Shown: positions 1-10,453, counted from the stretch's first letter. The stretch is DNA of 64,000 bases from Ogataea parapolymorpha DL-1 (GCF_000187245.1 NC_027862.1:496001-560000), one strand, 5' to 3'. Notes: generated by a model not told the origin, from the letters alone. Translations and numbers: made by a program.

Positions 1-2994
1 AAAAGTACTGATGCAGGAATTAGTATGTTGGCATTCAAATTTGAGTCTAATTCCCCGTATACTGCGGCTGATAAAAGTAAGGTGTCCACCAAAAGACAAG
101 TCAGAAAGCAAACACCACAGTCCAAATTTGCAAAAGAAAATGAGGAAAGATACCAGTGGCTTGTGCACATCAAAGATGCTGATGGACGAAGCGAATCTGA
201 TCCTGACTATGATCCCAGGACCCTATACATTCCTAAGTCTGCTTGGTCTAAATTTACTGCATTTGAGAAGCAATACTGGGAGATCAAAAGTAAGATGTGG
301 GACTCCATAGTGTTCTTTAAAAAGGGCAAATTCTTCGAGCTTTACGAAAAAGATGCAGACATCGGACATCAGAAATTTGATCTTAAGTTGGCCGGCACGG
401 GACGGGCGAACATGAGATTAGCTGGAATCCCGGAGATGTCTTTTGATTACTGGGCTAAGAAGTTTATTGACGAAGGATATAAAGTTGCAAAGGTTGACCA
501 AAAGGAATCGCTGCTTGCTAAAGAGATTAGAGAGAAAAATGCGAATACAAAGGATGACAAAGTCATCAAAAGAGAACTGTCTTGTGTTCTAACGTGTGGA
601 ACTTTGACAGATGAGGGAATGCTGTCTGATGAAATGTCAAGGTATTGCTTATCGTTGAAGGAAGTCACCAATAATGACAACAGCAAAACCTTTGGTGTGT
701 GCTTTGTTGATACCGCCACTGGAAAAATCCAACTCACACAATTCGAAGATGATGTGGACTGTAATAAACTAGAGACGCTACTTGCCCAGATTCAGCCAAT
801 GGAGGTGCTGATTGAAAAATCGAGAGTTTCACAATTGGTGCTGCGAATGCTTAAATTCAACTCTCAACCACATGCAACATTTAATTTTTTGAAGCCGGCA
901 GACGAGTTTTGGACCTCTGAGATCGCTTTTGAGCAACTTACAAGAGGCAAATATTTTGAGGCAAATGATTTGGACGATCTATCCAATTACCCAAATATCC
1001 TGGTGGAGTACTACGAATCGAACAAAAATGTTGGATTTTCGGCATTTGGAGCTCTCTTATGGTATCTCAAATCACTCAAGCTAGATACCGCGTTGATCTC
1101 TATGGGCAACATAGAACAATACGACCCATATAAGACCAGCTTCTCCGATACCTGTATGAGACTGGACGGTGTGACACTTCAGAATCTTGAGATTTTTAGT
1201 AACTCCTTTGACCAGAGTGACAAAGGCACTTTGTTCAAAATACTAAATCGTGCAGTGTCTCCGTTTGGAAAGCGGACTTTCAAAAGCTGGGTGACACATC
1301 CTTTGATGTCCAGAAAAACCATTGAATCAAGGCTGGATTCTGTGGAAATCTTGATGAACGATGGAGACCTCAAATATCTTCTTGAATCCAAACTGGGCAA
1401 GCTTCCTGATCTAGAAAGACTGCTGGCTAGGATTCATTCCGGAAATCTGAAGGTCAAGGATTTTGCCCGTTGCGTGACTGGTTTCGAATGCATCGTGAGT
1501 TTGGTCAAGATACTGAAGTCCACTTACCCAGAAGGAACCCAAAGGCTAGGAGGAGAACTTGGCAGAATTTTGGATTCTTTTCCGCCCGAATTGCCAGAGT
1601 GTGTTTCCAATTGGTCAAATGCATTTGATAGGGAACTTGCCGTCAAAGATGGAATCTTGGTTCCAGAACTTGGCGTGGAGCCCGAGTTTGACGAAAGCAA
1701 CCAAAAGATCAAAGAGCTAGAGAAAGAGCTGGAGAGGATCTTGAGCCAGTACAGACGTGAGTTCAAGTGCCAGGAGATGTGCTACAAAGATAGCGGAAAA
1801 GAGATATATTTGATTGAAGTTCCATCCAAAGCCATTTCGCGAATTCCTAAGGATTGGCAGCAAATGGCAGCAACTTCCAAATGTAAGAGATACTGGTCTA
1901 CGGAAGTGAAAAAGTTGGTAAGAAAGTTGATGGAGGCCAGAGAATTGCACAAAATTATAGGCGAATCTTTGCAAGCTAGGATGTACGGCAGGTTCATGGG
2001 TGACTACCCTATTTGGTCGTCTTCCATCAAGGCTGTGGCACAGCTGGATTGTATCTTGTCTCTGGCGCGTGCTTCAGAATCGCTTGGGATGCCCGCCTGC
2101 AGACCAGAATTTATTGACAGCGCATCTGCACAGATCGAGTTCCAGGACCTAAGACATCCATGCTTTATTCCAGGTGGCATTACCGGAAGCAAAGACTTCA
2201 TTCCAAATGACATTTCCTTGGGGGTCGACCAGAAGGACCATATTGGCCTGCTTACGGGTGCCAATGCCGCCGGAAAGTCCACAGTCCTGAGAATGACATG
2301 TGTGGCCACCATTATGGCTCAAATTGGATGCTTTGTCCCTGCGAAGTCCGCCAAATTGACCCCAGTCGATACGATAATGACACGGCTCGGCGCCAACGAC
2401 AATATCATGCAAGGAAAGTCGACTTTCTACGTGGAACTATCAGAAACCAAAAAGATTCTAGAATCATGCACTCCGCGTTCACTTATCATTCTTGATGAAT
2501 TGGGACGCGGAGGATCGTCCAGTGACGGATTTGCCATTGCAGAGGCAGTCTTGCACCACATCGCCACCCATATTCAGTCGATCGGCTTCTTCGCGACCCA
2601 TTATGCCACCCTGGGAAACTCTTTCATCAATCACCCGCGTGTCAAGCCTCTTCGGATGGGAATCTTAGTTGACGAAAACTCGAGAAACATCACTTTCCTT
2701 TATAAACTAGAGTCTGGACGCTCCAGCGGGTCCTTTGGTATGCACGTTGCAGCAATGTGTGGCGTTCCCAAAAATATCGTTGATAATGCAGAGCAGGCAG
2801 CTGAAAAATGGGAGCATACTTCCAAGCTCAAGAAACGCAATGTGGAGGCAGACTCGGTTCCTCTAGGCCTCCAGAGCGACGTGAGCTGGATTCTGAACTC
2901 CAAATCAGTGAGGGATGACACGATTGCCACCTACACGGACCAAATGAAGCTCAACGCCCTGTCGAGTATGTTCCATATGATCGAGAGCTTATAG
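1..2994 (+). CDS. MSH6: MutS homologue Msh6 (5' end cut by window edge)
   Basis: Mismatch-repair ATPase that pairs with Msh2 (MutS-alpha) to recognise base mismatches and small loops in the nucleus. The frame is open from base 1, upstream of the first visible ATG at 25, so the start lies outside the window. Yeast Msh6 is about 1,240 residues and about 997 are visible. The mismatch-binding motif with the Phe-x-Glu wedge (FFKKGKFFELYE) lies near visible residue 104. The Walker A motif GANAAGKS is at about 753-760, followed by a DELGRGGSSSDG Walker B/signature block and a FATHY segment, all typical of the MutS ATPase. The missing part should hold the PCNA-binding N-terminus. RAD24 follows on the same strand after only 60 bp. 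The identification is very secure. Confidence 0.96.
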   Translation, partial: KSTDAGISMLAFKFESNSPYTAADKSKVSTKRQVRKQTPQSKFAKENEERYQWLVHIKDADGRSESDPDYDPRTLYIPKSAWSKFTAFEKQYWEIKSKMWDSIVFFKKGKFFELYEKDADIGHQKFDLKLAGTGRANMRLAGIPEMSFDYWAKKFIDEGYKVAKVDQKESLLAKEIREKNANTKDDKVIKRELSCVLTCGTLTDEGMLSDEMSRYCLSLKEVTNNDNSKTFGVCFVDTATGKIQLTQFEDDVDCNKLETLLAQIQPMEVLIEKSRVSQLVLRMLKFNSQPHATFNFLKPADEFWTSEIAFEQLTRGKYFEANDLDDLSNYPNILVEYYESNKNVGFSAFGALLWYLKSLKLDTALISMGNIEQYDPYKTSFSDTCMRLDGVTLQNLEIFSNSFDQSDKGTLFKILNRAVSPFGKRTFKSWVTHPLMSRKTIESRLDSVEILMNDGDLKYLLESKLGKLPDLERLLARIHSGNLKVKDFARCVTGFECIVSLVKILKSTYPEGTQRLGGELGRILDSFPPELPECVSNWSNAFDRELAVKDGILVPELGVEPEFDESNQKIKELEKELERILSQYRREFKCQEMCYKDSGKEIYLIEVPSKAISRIPKDWQQMAATSKCKRYWSTEVKKLVRKLMEARELHKIIGESLQARMYGRFMGDYPIWSSSIKAVAQLDCILSLARASESLGMPACRPEFIDSASAQIEFQDLRHPCFIPGGITGSKDFIPNDISLGVDQKDHIGLLTGANAAGKSTVLRMTCVATIMAQIGCFVPAKSAKLTPVDTIMTRLGANDNIMQGKSTFYVELSETKKILESCTPRSLIILDELGRGGSSSDGFAIAEAVLHHIATHIQSIGFFATHYATLGNSFINHPRVKPLRMGILVDENSRNITFLYKLESGRSSGSFGMHVAAMCGVPKNIVDNAEQAAEKWEHTSKLKKRNVEADSVPLGLQSDVSWILNSKSVRDDTIATYTDQMKLNALSSMFHMIESL

Positions 2995-3054
2995 ATTACG
3001 TAACCATCGAACTAAGGTAAACATAGAAATACTGCGCATAATCTTTTTTGAGGG

Positions 3055-5148
3055 ATGGTACCAGACAGAAGACGACGAAAGAAGTTGAGTAGAGATGATG
3101 CCTTGCTTTCAGAGGCAGACGTGGTGATGATTGCCAGCCGTGAGTCCTCTATGGTGGCTTCAGATGGTGAAGAGCGGCATGTCAAGAAGCACAGAAAGGC
3201 AGACCTGAATGATCTATCGTCAAACATCATTTCGCTTGATTCAGAGGACGAGAATGGCCAAATGATGATCAAACGTACAGAAGTAGCAGAAGTGAGTCAG
3301 AGGCCGCGCAAAGTGTCAGAAATTGCCCGTCTTTTTCGCAAACCACAAACACTCTCGAGGAGTAACAGTCTGATCGATAATTCTGTCACATGGGTTGAAA
3401 AGTACTGTCCCAGTGAATCTTCCCAATTGTGCATACACGAGAGAAAAATATCAGAGTTACGCACCCAGATACAGGACATGGTTTTTGACAGAACAAATTC
3501 CAGGCTGTTGGTGCTTTCAGGCCCAAGCGGGTGTGGAAAAAGCGTTTCTGCCAAGATCCTATGCGAAGAGGTTATGAACAGCAGGAGAAGACCACGCGGC
3601 GAATTGGTGATTGAAGGCTACGATCATGAAAACCGCCTGGATAACGTGGTGCAGTATAGAAATTGGATGACACAAACATCTAGTGAAATGTCAAGCGTAA
3701 CTAGTTTTGGAGAATTCCTGGAGAGTTGCAAGGTTTTAACAATGAATAACCTCAAATGTGTGGTTGTGGAAGAGTTACCGAATCTCCATCATGACGATAC
3801 GCTGAAAGCGTTCCGGAAAAGTATTTTGGAATGGCTTGATCTCGATGCAAAAATAAAATTACCTCCGCTGATACTTTGTATCACCGAATATGAGGTTGAC
3901 CTTGAGAATGGAACAGGTTCCTTCTCTCTCGAGTCAAATTTCAAAACCGAGTTTGTTCTTGGGAGCAAGATTATTGGTAAAGAAGGCAAACAATGGAGGA
4001 GGATTAAATTCAATCCTGTGGCTAAACGGTACTTAAAACGGTGTTTGAAACGCATAGCGGTCGCTGAGGATACCTTGATATCTTCCATCAAGCAAATTCC
4101 CAGGCAGCTGGTGGAACAAAAGATAGAGAAGCTGGGTGGCACTGGTGATCTTCGAAACGCGACAATATTGTTTGAGTACTGGTGCAAGTACTGCTCATCG
4201 TTGAATGATGAGTTTCTTGGTCGTGAGTCCGCCTTGAACGTATTCCATTCGATTGGGAAAATCATCTACGGAACGCAGCACCCGGAAGATGAGTATGAGA
4301 CCTATATCAAACGTGCCCACGAGTTTCGTTCGCTAGAGAGCTTGCAGTCAGACCTAAAACCACAGACCGACTACCTGACTGTGATGAACGTCGTCACGGA
4401 AATTTTACAAACGTCTTCGATGTTTCATCTTAACTTGCTTGAGAATTACTTGTCGATTGCCTCTCGTTTGAACGAGTCGCTAGCAAGACTCAGTGATACG
4501 CTCTCGATTTCCGATGATCTGCAGTGCAAGTCATACTTCAGCTACTCTTTCAGTGGAGGTTCCCTTATGAACGAGATTGCCACCACGATAGCATGTCTAG
4601 GGACACGAATGGAATGCAAAAACATAAAGGCGGACTCCAACAAGTCTGGTTCTTTCCTTAGCATGCGATATTCCAGGGATGGTAAATATAAGAAGAAGCT
4701 GCGTCGCATTCTGCAAGAGACGGCTGACTTCGCTGCCAGGAGAGCGACCAGACTCATACCACAGGGCAGATACACTTATCTCAGCGCTTTCGAACTGGTT
4801 TCGTGTGACGGGTTCTACGAGTGCGCGATTTTGAACTCGAAAAGGCTGCTGAAGAAAAGCGAGCAGTCAGGCATCCGTCGTGGGATGAACATAAGGAGAC
4901 TGGGAGGAGACTTCAAAAACTTAATGATGGCAGACACAGAATTCAAGGTAGACGACGACGAAGAGGTCGACATGCCAGTGGCAAGCAAAACAAGATCGCA
5001 GCTGGAGGAGCTGTACTTTGGGACCGGGGCCCTTGCCCAAGCCGATGATTCGGACACAGAGTTCGACACCGATCCAATTGTGAATTCCGATCAGGAAAAC
5101 ATGTCTGCAGACGAATTTAGTGACGACTCGCTTGTTTTACAATTATAA
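3055..5148 (+). CDS. RAD24: Checkpoint clamp loader subunit Rad24 (Rad17 family)
   Basis: Large subunit of the Rad24-RFC complex, which loads the 9-1-1 checkpoint clamp at DNA damage. It replaces Rfc1 alongside Rfc2-5. The protein is 697 residues, close to yeast Rad24 (about 660). A basic, Ser-rich N-terminus precedes the family signature TWVEKYCP near residue 120. The P-loop GPSGCGKS is at about 156-163, and a Walker B-like stretch VVVEE follows near 236. The remainder matches the helical collar region of the family, and the C-terminus is acidic. The ATG at 3055 is the first in frame after the MSH6 stop. The 60-bp gap to MSH6 means the RAD24 promoter must be very short or overlap the MSH6 end. 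Confidence 0.93.
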   Translation: MVPDRRRRKKLSRDDALLSEADVVMIASRESSMVASDGEERHVKKHRKADLNDLSSNIISLDSEDENGQMMIKRTEVAEVSQRPRKVSEIARLFRKPQTLSRSNSLIDNSVTWVEKYCPSESSQLCIHERKISELRTQIQDMVFDRTNSRLLVLSGPSGCGKSVSAKILCEEVMNSRRRPRGELVIEGYDHENRLDNVVQYRNWMTQTSSEMSSVTSFGEFLESCKVLTMNNLKCVVVEELPNLHHDDTLKAFRKSILEWLDLDAKIKLPPLILCITEYEVDLENGTGSFSLESNFKTEFVLGSKIIGKEGKQWRRIKFNPVAKRYLKRCLKRIAVAEDTLISSIKQIPRQLVEQKIEKLGGTGDLRNATILFEYWCKYCSSLNDEFLGRESALNVFHSIGKIIYGTQHPEDEYETYIKRAHEFRSLESLQSDLKPQTDYLTVMNVVTEILQTSSMFHLNLLENYLSIASRLNESLARLSDTLSISDDLQCKSYFSYSFSGGSLMNEIATTIACLGTRMECKNIKADSNKSGSFLSMRYSRDGKYKKKLRRILQETADFAARRATRLIPQGRYTYLSAFELVSCDGFYECAILNSKRLLKKSEQSGIRRGMNIRRLGGDFKNLMMADTEFKVDDDEEVDMPVASKTRSQLEELYFGTGALAQADDSDTEFDTDPIVNSDQENMSADEFSDDSLVLQL

Positions 5149-5189
5149 GTCAAGTAATATTATTAGTTGCATTAAGCTACCATGCAAAA

Positions 5190-5957
5190 TTAGCTGGCGT
5201 TGTTTGCCTCTTCCAAAGCGTGCTCGAAAAAGTGCTCGTCTTCGCTCAAGTTTTCTTTCACAATGTCGAGTCCACCTTGGAAAACACCGCCAATGTAAAG
5301 CTGGGGGAATGTAGGCCAGTCGCTGAATTTTTTGAGTCCCTGTCTGACGGCGTCGTCTTTGAGAATATCAAAAAATCCGAATCTCACCTGGTGCTCTCTC
5401 AGAATTGCCACCAGCTGTCTTGAGAATCCACACTGTGGAGCAGATGGAGTACCTTTCATAAACAACATGATAGGAGCTGCGGTTGTCAGCTTTGCGAGTC
5501 TGGCGTTCAATTGCTCAGGGGTTTCTTCCTCAGGGGAAGGCGATTTTGAGCTCGATAAGCCGGCTTGTCTGGCAGAAGCCGGCTCTGGTTGTGGCACATT
5601 GGATGACAGAGAGCTTTGCGATTCTTGTGGTTTGTCGCTGAACTGGTTCAACGCCGTCACAAACTCTTTAGGGTCTGCTCCACTGAGCTCCTTCAAAATG
5701 GTCCCATTTCTGACTAAGACAAAGTAGGGAACAGCAGACACGTCGAAGAGATCGGCGATTTCAGGATGGTTATCAGCATTTATCGAAAGAAACGATGTGT
5801 TGCTGTGCTGAGAAGAGTCGGACAAAGTGGAGTAGACCTTATTCATTTGGATGCATGGTGAGGCCCAGGGAGTGTGGAAATAAAGAGCAATGAGCTTGTT
5901 TGACACGGATGTCAGCTCAGTGAACTGGTCTTGCGAAGTGATCTCAATAACAGTCAT
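5190..5957 (-). CDS. GRX4: Monothiol CGFS glutaredoxin, Grx3/Grx4 type
   Basis: Cytosolic/nuclear multidomain glutaredoxin that binds a [2Fe-2S] cluster with glutathione and passes iron status to Aft-type regulators and iron proteins. The 255-residue protein has an N-terminal thioredoxin-like domain (about 1-105) whose active site is WASPC, lacking the first catalytic cysteine as is normal for this family. An acidic/Ser linker follows (about 110-145), then a glutaredoxin domain with the CGFS motif at residues 176-179 and the conserved [11 protein letters not shown] segment. Length and domain order match Grx3/Grx4. Whether this is the only copy cannot be judged here, so the symbol stands for the Grx3/4 class. 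It converges on RAD24 with 41 bp between the two stops. Confidence 0.9.
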   Translation of the reverse strand: MTVIEITSQDQFTELTSVSNKLIALYFHTPWASPCIQMNKVYSTLSDSSQHSNTSFLSINADNHPEIADLFDVSAVPYFVLVRNGTILKELSGADPKEFVTALNQFSDKPQESQSSLSSNVPQPEPASARQAGLSSSKSPSPEEETPEQLNARLAKLTTAAPIMLFMKGTPSAPQCGFSRQLVAILREHQVRFGFFDILKDDAVRQGLKKFSDWPTFPQLYIGGVFQGGLDIVKENLSEDEHFFEHALEEANNAS

Positions 5958-6169
5958 TATAAATACGTTCAGAGTAGAAAAAATACCTCAACAATTTAAA
6001 AGTTTGGCTGTCCTTATATTGACATTTTAATCCAAAGTCAATTGATATTACGAATTTTTCGGCCTTAATTCTTGATCTTGCTTACATTGACAAAAAATAT
6101 GATTGGCTGATATTACGTGATTACGGTACTGATAGAAGCCAATTAAATTATTCCTTTTACATGCCGTTG

Positions 6170-7204
6170 CTAGTTTTCGTCGTTCTTTGTTATTCCGTTC
6201 AATTCCTTTGAGTAGCTGAGCACCGCAGGCTTTACGAACCCGTGCGAAAATTCTGGTGTGCGCGTGTGTCTTGGGCTTGGTGTGAAAATGCTCACGTAAT
6301 CAGACATACTAAATGCTGGGGTCCTGGAGCCATTTTTCGTGGTGCCAAACAGCTTGGCACCGAGTATACTGCCATTTCCAGGTGTGCTTGGTGGCTGCAG
6401 AAGCGACGGTGTCGAGAATGGCAATGCAGAAGAGCTGTTTCGTGGCGGCGTAGACTCAATCCCCAGGTTAGGTGTGCTGTTCAAATTGAGCATCGAAGCG
6501 TGGTTGGATTTAGGCGTTGTAGGAATGTTGAGGAAGCTGCTGGAGTCTTTGGCTTCTCTAGAGTTGGAAGTTCTAGCCGGCGAATTCGACAAATAAAGCA
6601 GCAGGTCTGCTCCTTCTTCGTTCTCGTTGACGTACCTGGAATTAGGAGTTTTGAAATCAAAGTTCTTTTTCGTACGAGTACTCTTAGGCGTGGAAAATAA
6701 TGCCGATTGTAGCGCCGACTGTGCGGACCCGGCTGCGTTTTCCTTGGTGCCATTCGACGTTTTTTGAAGAGCTATGTCGTCGAGCATGGCTTTGTTGTTC
6801 GAAGGCGGTGTTTTTGGAATTGGTACTAGCTCGCTCTTCTGTTGGTGAGGTGACTTGTCAGCTGACGCGTATCCAATGTCGTTATTGGAAGGATAGAATG
6901 GTGACGATGGAATGTTTGCGTGATGGAGGCGTTTCACGGGCGATGAGAAATCGTCTCCTGTCTCAGAAGATTTTCGCTTCATAGGAGACGTGGAAGGGGA
7001 AGTCCCCTTGTCGAGTGGGTCGGAGGTTCTAGTGGGAGAGGACCATATAGGCGGGGAGGAGGAATTTGCAGTCTTTCCCTGGCTTTCTCTAACTTTCATG
7101 CCAGCCCTGAAAAGCTTGCTTTTGAGTTGCCGAGTAATCCTCGCGATTTCGGCCCGCTTCAAGATCTTCTCAGCAATGGCTTCTTCCGGATGTTCTGCTT
7201 GCAT
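6170..7204 (-). CDS. Whi5/Nrm1-like G1/S transcriptional repressor
   Basis: Probable regulator of SBF/MBF-dependent G1/S transcription. The 344-residue protein is mostly disordered and rich in Ser, Pro and Asn. The only folded-looking segment is near the N-terminus (about 14-36: ARITRQLKSKLFRAGMKVR), which fits the short motif shared by Whi5 and Nrm1 that contacts Swi6. The rest has many SP and TP dipeptides, as expected for a protein released by cyclin-CDK phosphorylation. The ATG at 7204 is the first on this strand for about 400 nt, although the frame stays open upstream. I cannot tell Whi5 from Nrm1 by eye, so no symbol is given. Its expected partner, an Mbp1-type factor, is encoded at 31140-33607. 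Confidence 0.62.
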   Translation of the reverse strand: MQAEHPEEAIAEKILKRAEIARITRQLKSKLFRAGMKVRESQGKTANSSSPPIWSSPTRTSDPLDKGTSPSTSPMKRKSSETGDDFSSPVKRLHHANIPSSPFYPSNNDIGYASADKSPHQQKSELVPIPKTPPSNNKAMLDDIALQKTSNGTKENAAGSAQSALQSALFSTPKSTRTKKNFDFKTPNSRYVNENEEGADLLLYLSNSPARTSNSREAKDSSSFLNIPTTPKSNHASMLNLNSTPNLGIESTPPRNSSSALPFSTPSLLQPPSTPGNGSILGAKLFGTTKNGSRTPAFSMSDYVSIFTPSPRHTRTPEFSHGFVKPAVLSYSKELNGITKNDEN

Positions 7205-7670
7205 CTTGGAATCAAAGTCTACGTATTTGGTCTCTGTGTTAGATTTGCCTATCGCAGGTGTACTTTGGCAAATCGTCTGATGATAATTTGCGTGGTGGGA
7301 CCGCGCAATAAAAGATAGTCTCGATGGGTGTTTCTGACCAACGATAGGAAATATCTGACAAATTTCAGAGGTCTGGTGCGTAAGAGTGAAACAAGTTTAA
7401 ATGTAAATGCTACGCTCGCCTGTCTTATCGTTTCTGGAACAACTTTAGATGAAACTGAAGGAGGTCTCGCAATTTAGTTTCTAAAGGGATAAAAGAAGCC
7501 GTCAAAGCACTTGATTATTCCCAAAGCGGAAAGTGAAAAAAATTATTTTCGTGTTACCTATGTAGTGGTGTTTGTTCAGGGAAACGAAACGGGAAATCGA
7601 AGAGTGGCATACAATAAAAGATTGGACTAAGGTGTGAGTTAATAAGGAGTTTCAACAACCATCCCCTTTG
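7205..7670. promoter_or_regulatory. Intergenic region upstream of the Whi5/Nrm1-like gene
   Basis: This 466-bp stretch separates the Whi5/Nrm1-like start from the 3' end of the GMPPA-like gene, both on the minus strand. No ATG occurs on the minus strand between 7205 and about 7600, so a long leader without upstream ORFs is possible. I see no RNA gene or clear splice junction. Confidence 0.5.
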
Positions 7671-9026
7671 TTACATGATGATCTCATATTTTACGTCATC
7701 CTTGATAGACTTGCTAGGCAGAATGAAGCTGTTTAGCACGTAAAGGTCGTCACCAATATGTGTCCCAGACCCGAGGATACAAATGTTGCCTGAATCTTTG
7801 ATGCCAATGACGCGACTGCTTTCTGCATCGAGCACTTTTTTGATTTTTGTAGGACCGTTTTTCTTCACAATCTCGTTTATGGAAATAAGATTCACACCTG
7901 TTCCTTCGACTCGAGCCCAGTTGCCAATCTTGCAATCAAGAGACAAAATGCTGTTGCGCACAAACGAGTTCTGTCCAATCTCACAGTTCTCCAGAATAAT
8001 GGAGTTGTAGATTCTTGTACCAGCGCCTATGGTCACATTTGCCCCGATCGACACGTACGGACCGATTTTAGTTCCGTTCTCAAAATGGATGGTTGCAGAA
8101 GGATGAATGTACACCGGAGGTTCAATGTTGACTGAGGCCCTATGAATCACGCTCCTACCATGGCCCGTTTTGGTCTGGAAAACTTTATCCAAGTAGAGTT
8201 CATTGGCCCACAATGCATCGGAAGGTGTTTTGATCGCTCTCCAGAAGCCCTTGTACTCGTAGACAAAAGTCTTGCCGCTATCTGGAAGAAAGTGTAGCAC
8301 GTCTTTCTCCATTGAAATCACGTCCTCGTCCACTGTTTCAAAAGTGGTGTTATCGTTTGCGATCGTAATTTTACTGATTTTGGCATTGGAGAGCCTGCGG
8401 AAAAGTGATTCGTTGAAGATGTAAATGCCGCCATTAATGATATCTGAAATTTTAGACTCTGGCTTCTCAACGTAGTGGATGACTTTTCCGTTGTCTTCAG
8501 AAACGATGGTTCCAAACGAAGATTGTTCGGAGCCACTAAGTGCCATGAAAAGGTCGTAATTTGTAAGTTTGACTCCAAACAGCATAGCTTCAATGCCTCC
8601 TTTCTCTGCAGCTTTCTTTTTGTAAAACTCAATCATCTCAACGAATGGGAAAGAACAAATGATATCTCCGTGCACAACTAGAAATCCATCCGGATTGCCC
8701 CTTAGGATTTCCTCCCGGAAATGATAAAGCCCCCCTGCTGTTCCCAAAGCTTTAAACTCTTTCAAATACTTTAGATAACAGTCCCTATTTTGGTACTTCA
8801 TCTTCGTGTTGAAGTCCAGGATGAACTCTGTAAATACTGCCGGATCATAGAAGCCAATCAAAATAATCTCTTTGATGGTAGGAATTGTTAGTATGGCATC
8901 GATTGTGTGCGCCAAAAGAGGTTTTCCTGCAATTGGGAACATGATCTTGGCCTGGTCGAGAGCAAGCGGCCTGAACCGTGTTCCACGAGAACCTCCGCCC
9001 ACCATTATCACCGCTTTCGAAATCAT
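7671..9026 (-). CDS. GMPPA-like mannose-1-phosphate guanylyltransferase subunit
   Basis: Nucleotidyltransferase of the GDP-mannose pyrophosphorylase family. These enzymes supply GDP-mannose for N- and O-glycosylation, GPI anchors and cell-wall mannan. The 451-residue protein opens with a Rossmann-type domain carrying the signature GGGSRGTRFRPL (about 9-20). It ends in a left-handed beta-helix of hexapeptide-like repeats (about 290-430, for example VSIGANVTIGAGTRIYN). The length and the altered glycine-rich loop fit the larger GMPPA subunit, which in animals is regulatory, better than the 361-residue catalytic GMPPB/Psa1. S. cerevisiae has only the Psa1 type, so this is probably an extra subunit. 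Catalytic activity is uncertain. Confidence 0.78.
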   Translation of the reverse strand: MISKAVIMVGGGSRGTRFRPLALDQAKIMFPIAGKPLLAHTIDAILTIPTIKEIILIGFYDPAVFTEFILDFNTKMKYQNRDCYLKYLKEFKALGTAGGLYHFREEILRGNPDGFLVVHGDIICSFPFVEMIEFYKKKAAEKGGIEAMLFGVKLTNYDLFMALSGSEQSSFGTIVSEDNGKVIHYVEKPESKISDIINGGIYIFNESLFRRLSNAKISKITIANDNTTFETVDEDVISMEKDVLHFLPDSGKTFVYEYKGFWRAIKTPSDALWANELYLDKVFQTKTGHGRSVIHRASVNIEPPVYIHPSATIHFENGTKIGPYVSIGANVTIGAGTRIYNSIILENCEIGQNSFVRNSILSLDCKIGNWARVEGTGVNLISINEIVKKNGPTKIKKVLDAESSRVIGIKDSGNICILGSGTHIGDDLYVLNSFILPSKSIKDDVKYEIIM

Positions 9027-9186
9027 TGTTATTTTAGTTTCTATAACCTCTCAAATATTGTATTGTCAGATTTCTCTTCTTGGTGCCCACTCTCCTCAAA
9101 TGATAAAACCAAATTTTGCACAGCCTCGATGTGGAGACAATTATTCATATACTAGATGATCACATATGATTCTGGCTACAAACACA

Positions 9187-10053
9187 CTAATCTCTGACAA
9201 CGTGACCAAAGGCTTTCCTAAAAACGGCTGATCCGTCACGCTCAATCACATCACCGTGACAAAGAATTATTTTGGTCGGATCCCATTTGGCGAGCAGCTC
9301 TTTGAAAGCAGGAGAAAAGCTAACAGGGTCAGCAACCATTCGTTTAGCAAGGAATTTGTTGAAACCCGTTCCAAAGCTGAAAGCATTCTTGAAGAAGAGT
9401 CTTTGTAATAGATGGAATGGCTCCTTGCCCTCAAATTGTTCGTTATAAAGATCCGACTCTGGGATTCTTCTGTTGTTATGTTGGAGATTAAAAATCACAT
9501 CAGCGGCAAAGACTGCTTTTTGAGGTTCGCTGAACACAAGGAGTTCCTTGTTTGACACTTTAGGCCAGAACATAAATTGCAATCTGGCATCTGCGAGTGC
9601 CACATCTTTTGTCTCGTCGAAACCAAACGAACTCAAATCGTCGGTGCTTAGAATCTTCCAGGCTGCGCTTTCTGGAATCACAATATCGGTCACTTTGGCA
9701 ATCTCTGGCTTGAGGCCTTCAAATCCCACGATTCTGATGTTAGGGAACTTGGCTTTCCAGCTTTGAACAGCCATCGTATGTTCGCCGTCTGGGATAATTA
9801 AATGCGACACCTTCTGAACAAAAGACTCATCAGTTTTAAGATCTCCCCCTTCAACCATTGTTTTGTTCAAAGAATTAATCGTTTTCTCGTCGTATGGAAT
9901 TGCAGACCAAACAATAAACGATTGCGGACTAGAGATCACAGCCATACGGCCGCCAATTTCAAAGTAGCCTGCTCTTAAGAAACGGCACGAGTGTGTGTAG
10001 ATTCCCGAGCAAACCTTTCTGGAAACACCACCTATTACGTCAGGATAACCCAT
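9187..10053 (-). CDS. Uncharacterised DUF4336-like (metallo-hydrolase fold) protein
   Basis: The 288-residue soluble protein has no signal peptide or membrane segment. The pattern of an N-terminal [20 protein letters not shown] strand region, a middle segment [16 protein letters not shown] and a C-terminal [12 protein letters not shown] resembles DUF4336 proteins, a metallo-beta-lactamase-like family common in fungi and bacteria. The canonical HxHxDH zinc motif is absent, so hydrolase activity is doubtful. The family assignment is from memory of its pattern and no function is known. It shares a 400-bp divergent promoter region with SFM1. Confidence 0.45.
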   Translation of the reverse strand: MGYPDVIGGVSRKVCSGIYTHSCRFLRAGYFEIGGRMAVISSPQSFIVWSAIPYDEKTINSLNKTMVEGGDLKTDESFVQKVSHLIIPDGEHTMAVQSWKAKFPNIRIVGFEGLKPEIAKVTDIVIPESAAWKILSTDDLSSFGFDETKDVALADARLQFMFWPKVSNKELLVFSEPQKAVFAADVIFNLQHNNRRIPESDLYNEQFEGKEPFHLLQRLFFKNAFSFGTGFNKFLAKRMVADPVSFSPAFKELLAKWDPTKIILCHGDVIERDGSAVFRKAFGHVVRD

Positions 10054-10453
10054 TATGAAAAGTTAAATTTGGGATGAGGGAAAGACAGGGTTTAAATTCC
10101 AAACGGTTTTATTCTAAAGCCCGGTGCGGCTTCGGAGAGATTAGCTAAGCCCCAATAGAAGTACCCTAAAAAGCGCCATTCGGGACTAGAAAATGCTCTC
10201 GGCATCATTTCGGTAATGAGATTTCGCCGAACAAGCTTTGGCATTACGAGTACGAGGGTTTAATGAATTTCGCGGAGAATCCACGAGGCTCTTAATTTTT
10301 GGCAAGGCTGAAAATATGCGTTGTGTTCATATGCATCGCCATCGCCTGACAGCACAAAAGATAACGAGCATCTCCAGTAAAGGTCGATCGACGCGTCTGT
10401 GCTTTTTTTTTTATTTGAAAAGTTCGAGGCAATAGTTTTGACATTCCTGAAGC
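10054..10453. promoter_or_regulatory. Divergent promoter of the DUF4336-like gene and SFM1
   Basis: A 400-bp intergenic region between two divergent starts. Near SFM1 it contains CGATCGACGCGTC (10385-10397), which includes a consensus MCB hexamer ACGCGT (10391-10396), followed at once by a run of ten T residues. The same CGATCG(A/T)CGC core recurs in other intergenic regions of this window. No RNA gene is evident. Confidence 0.5.
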
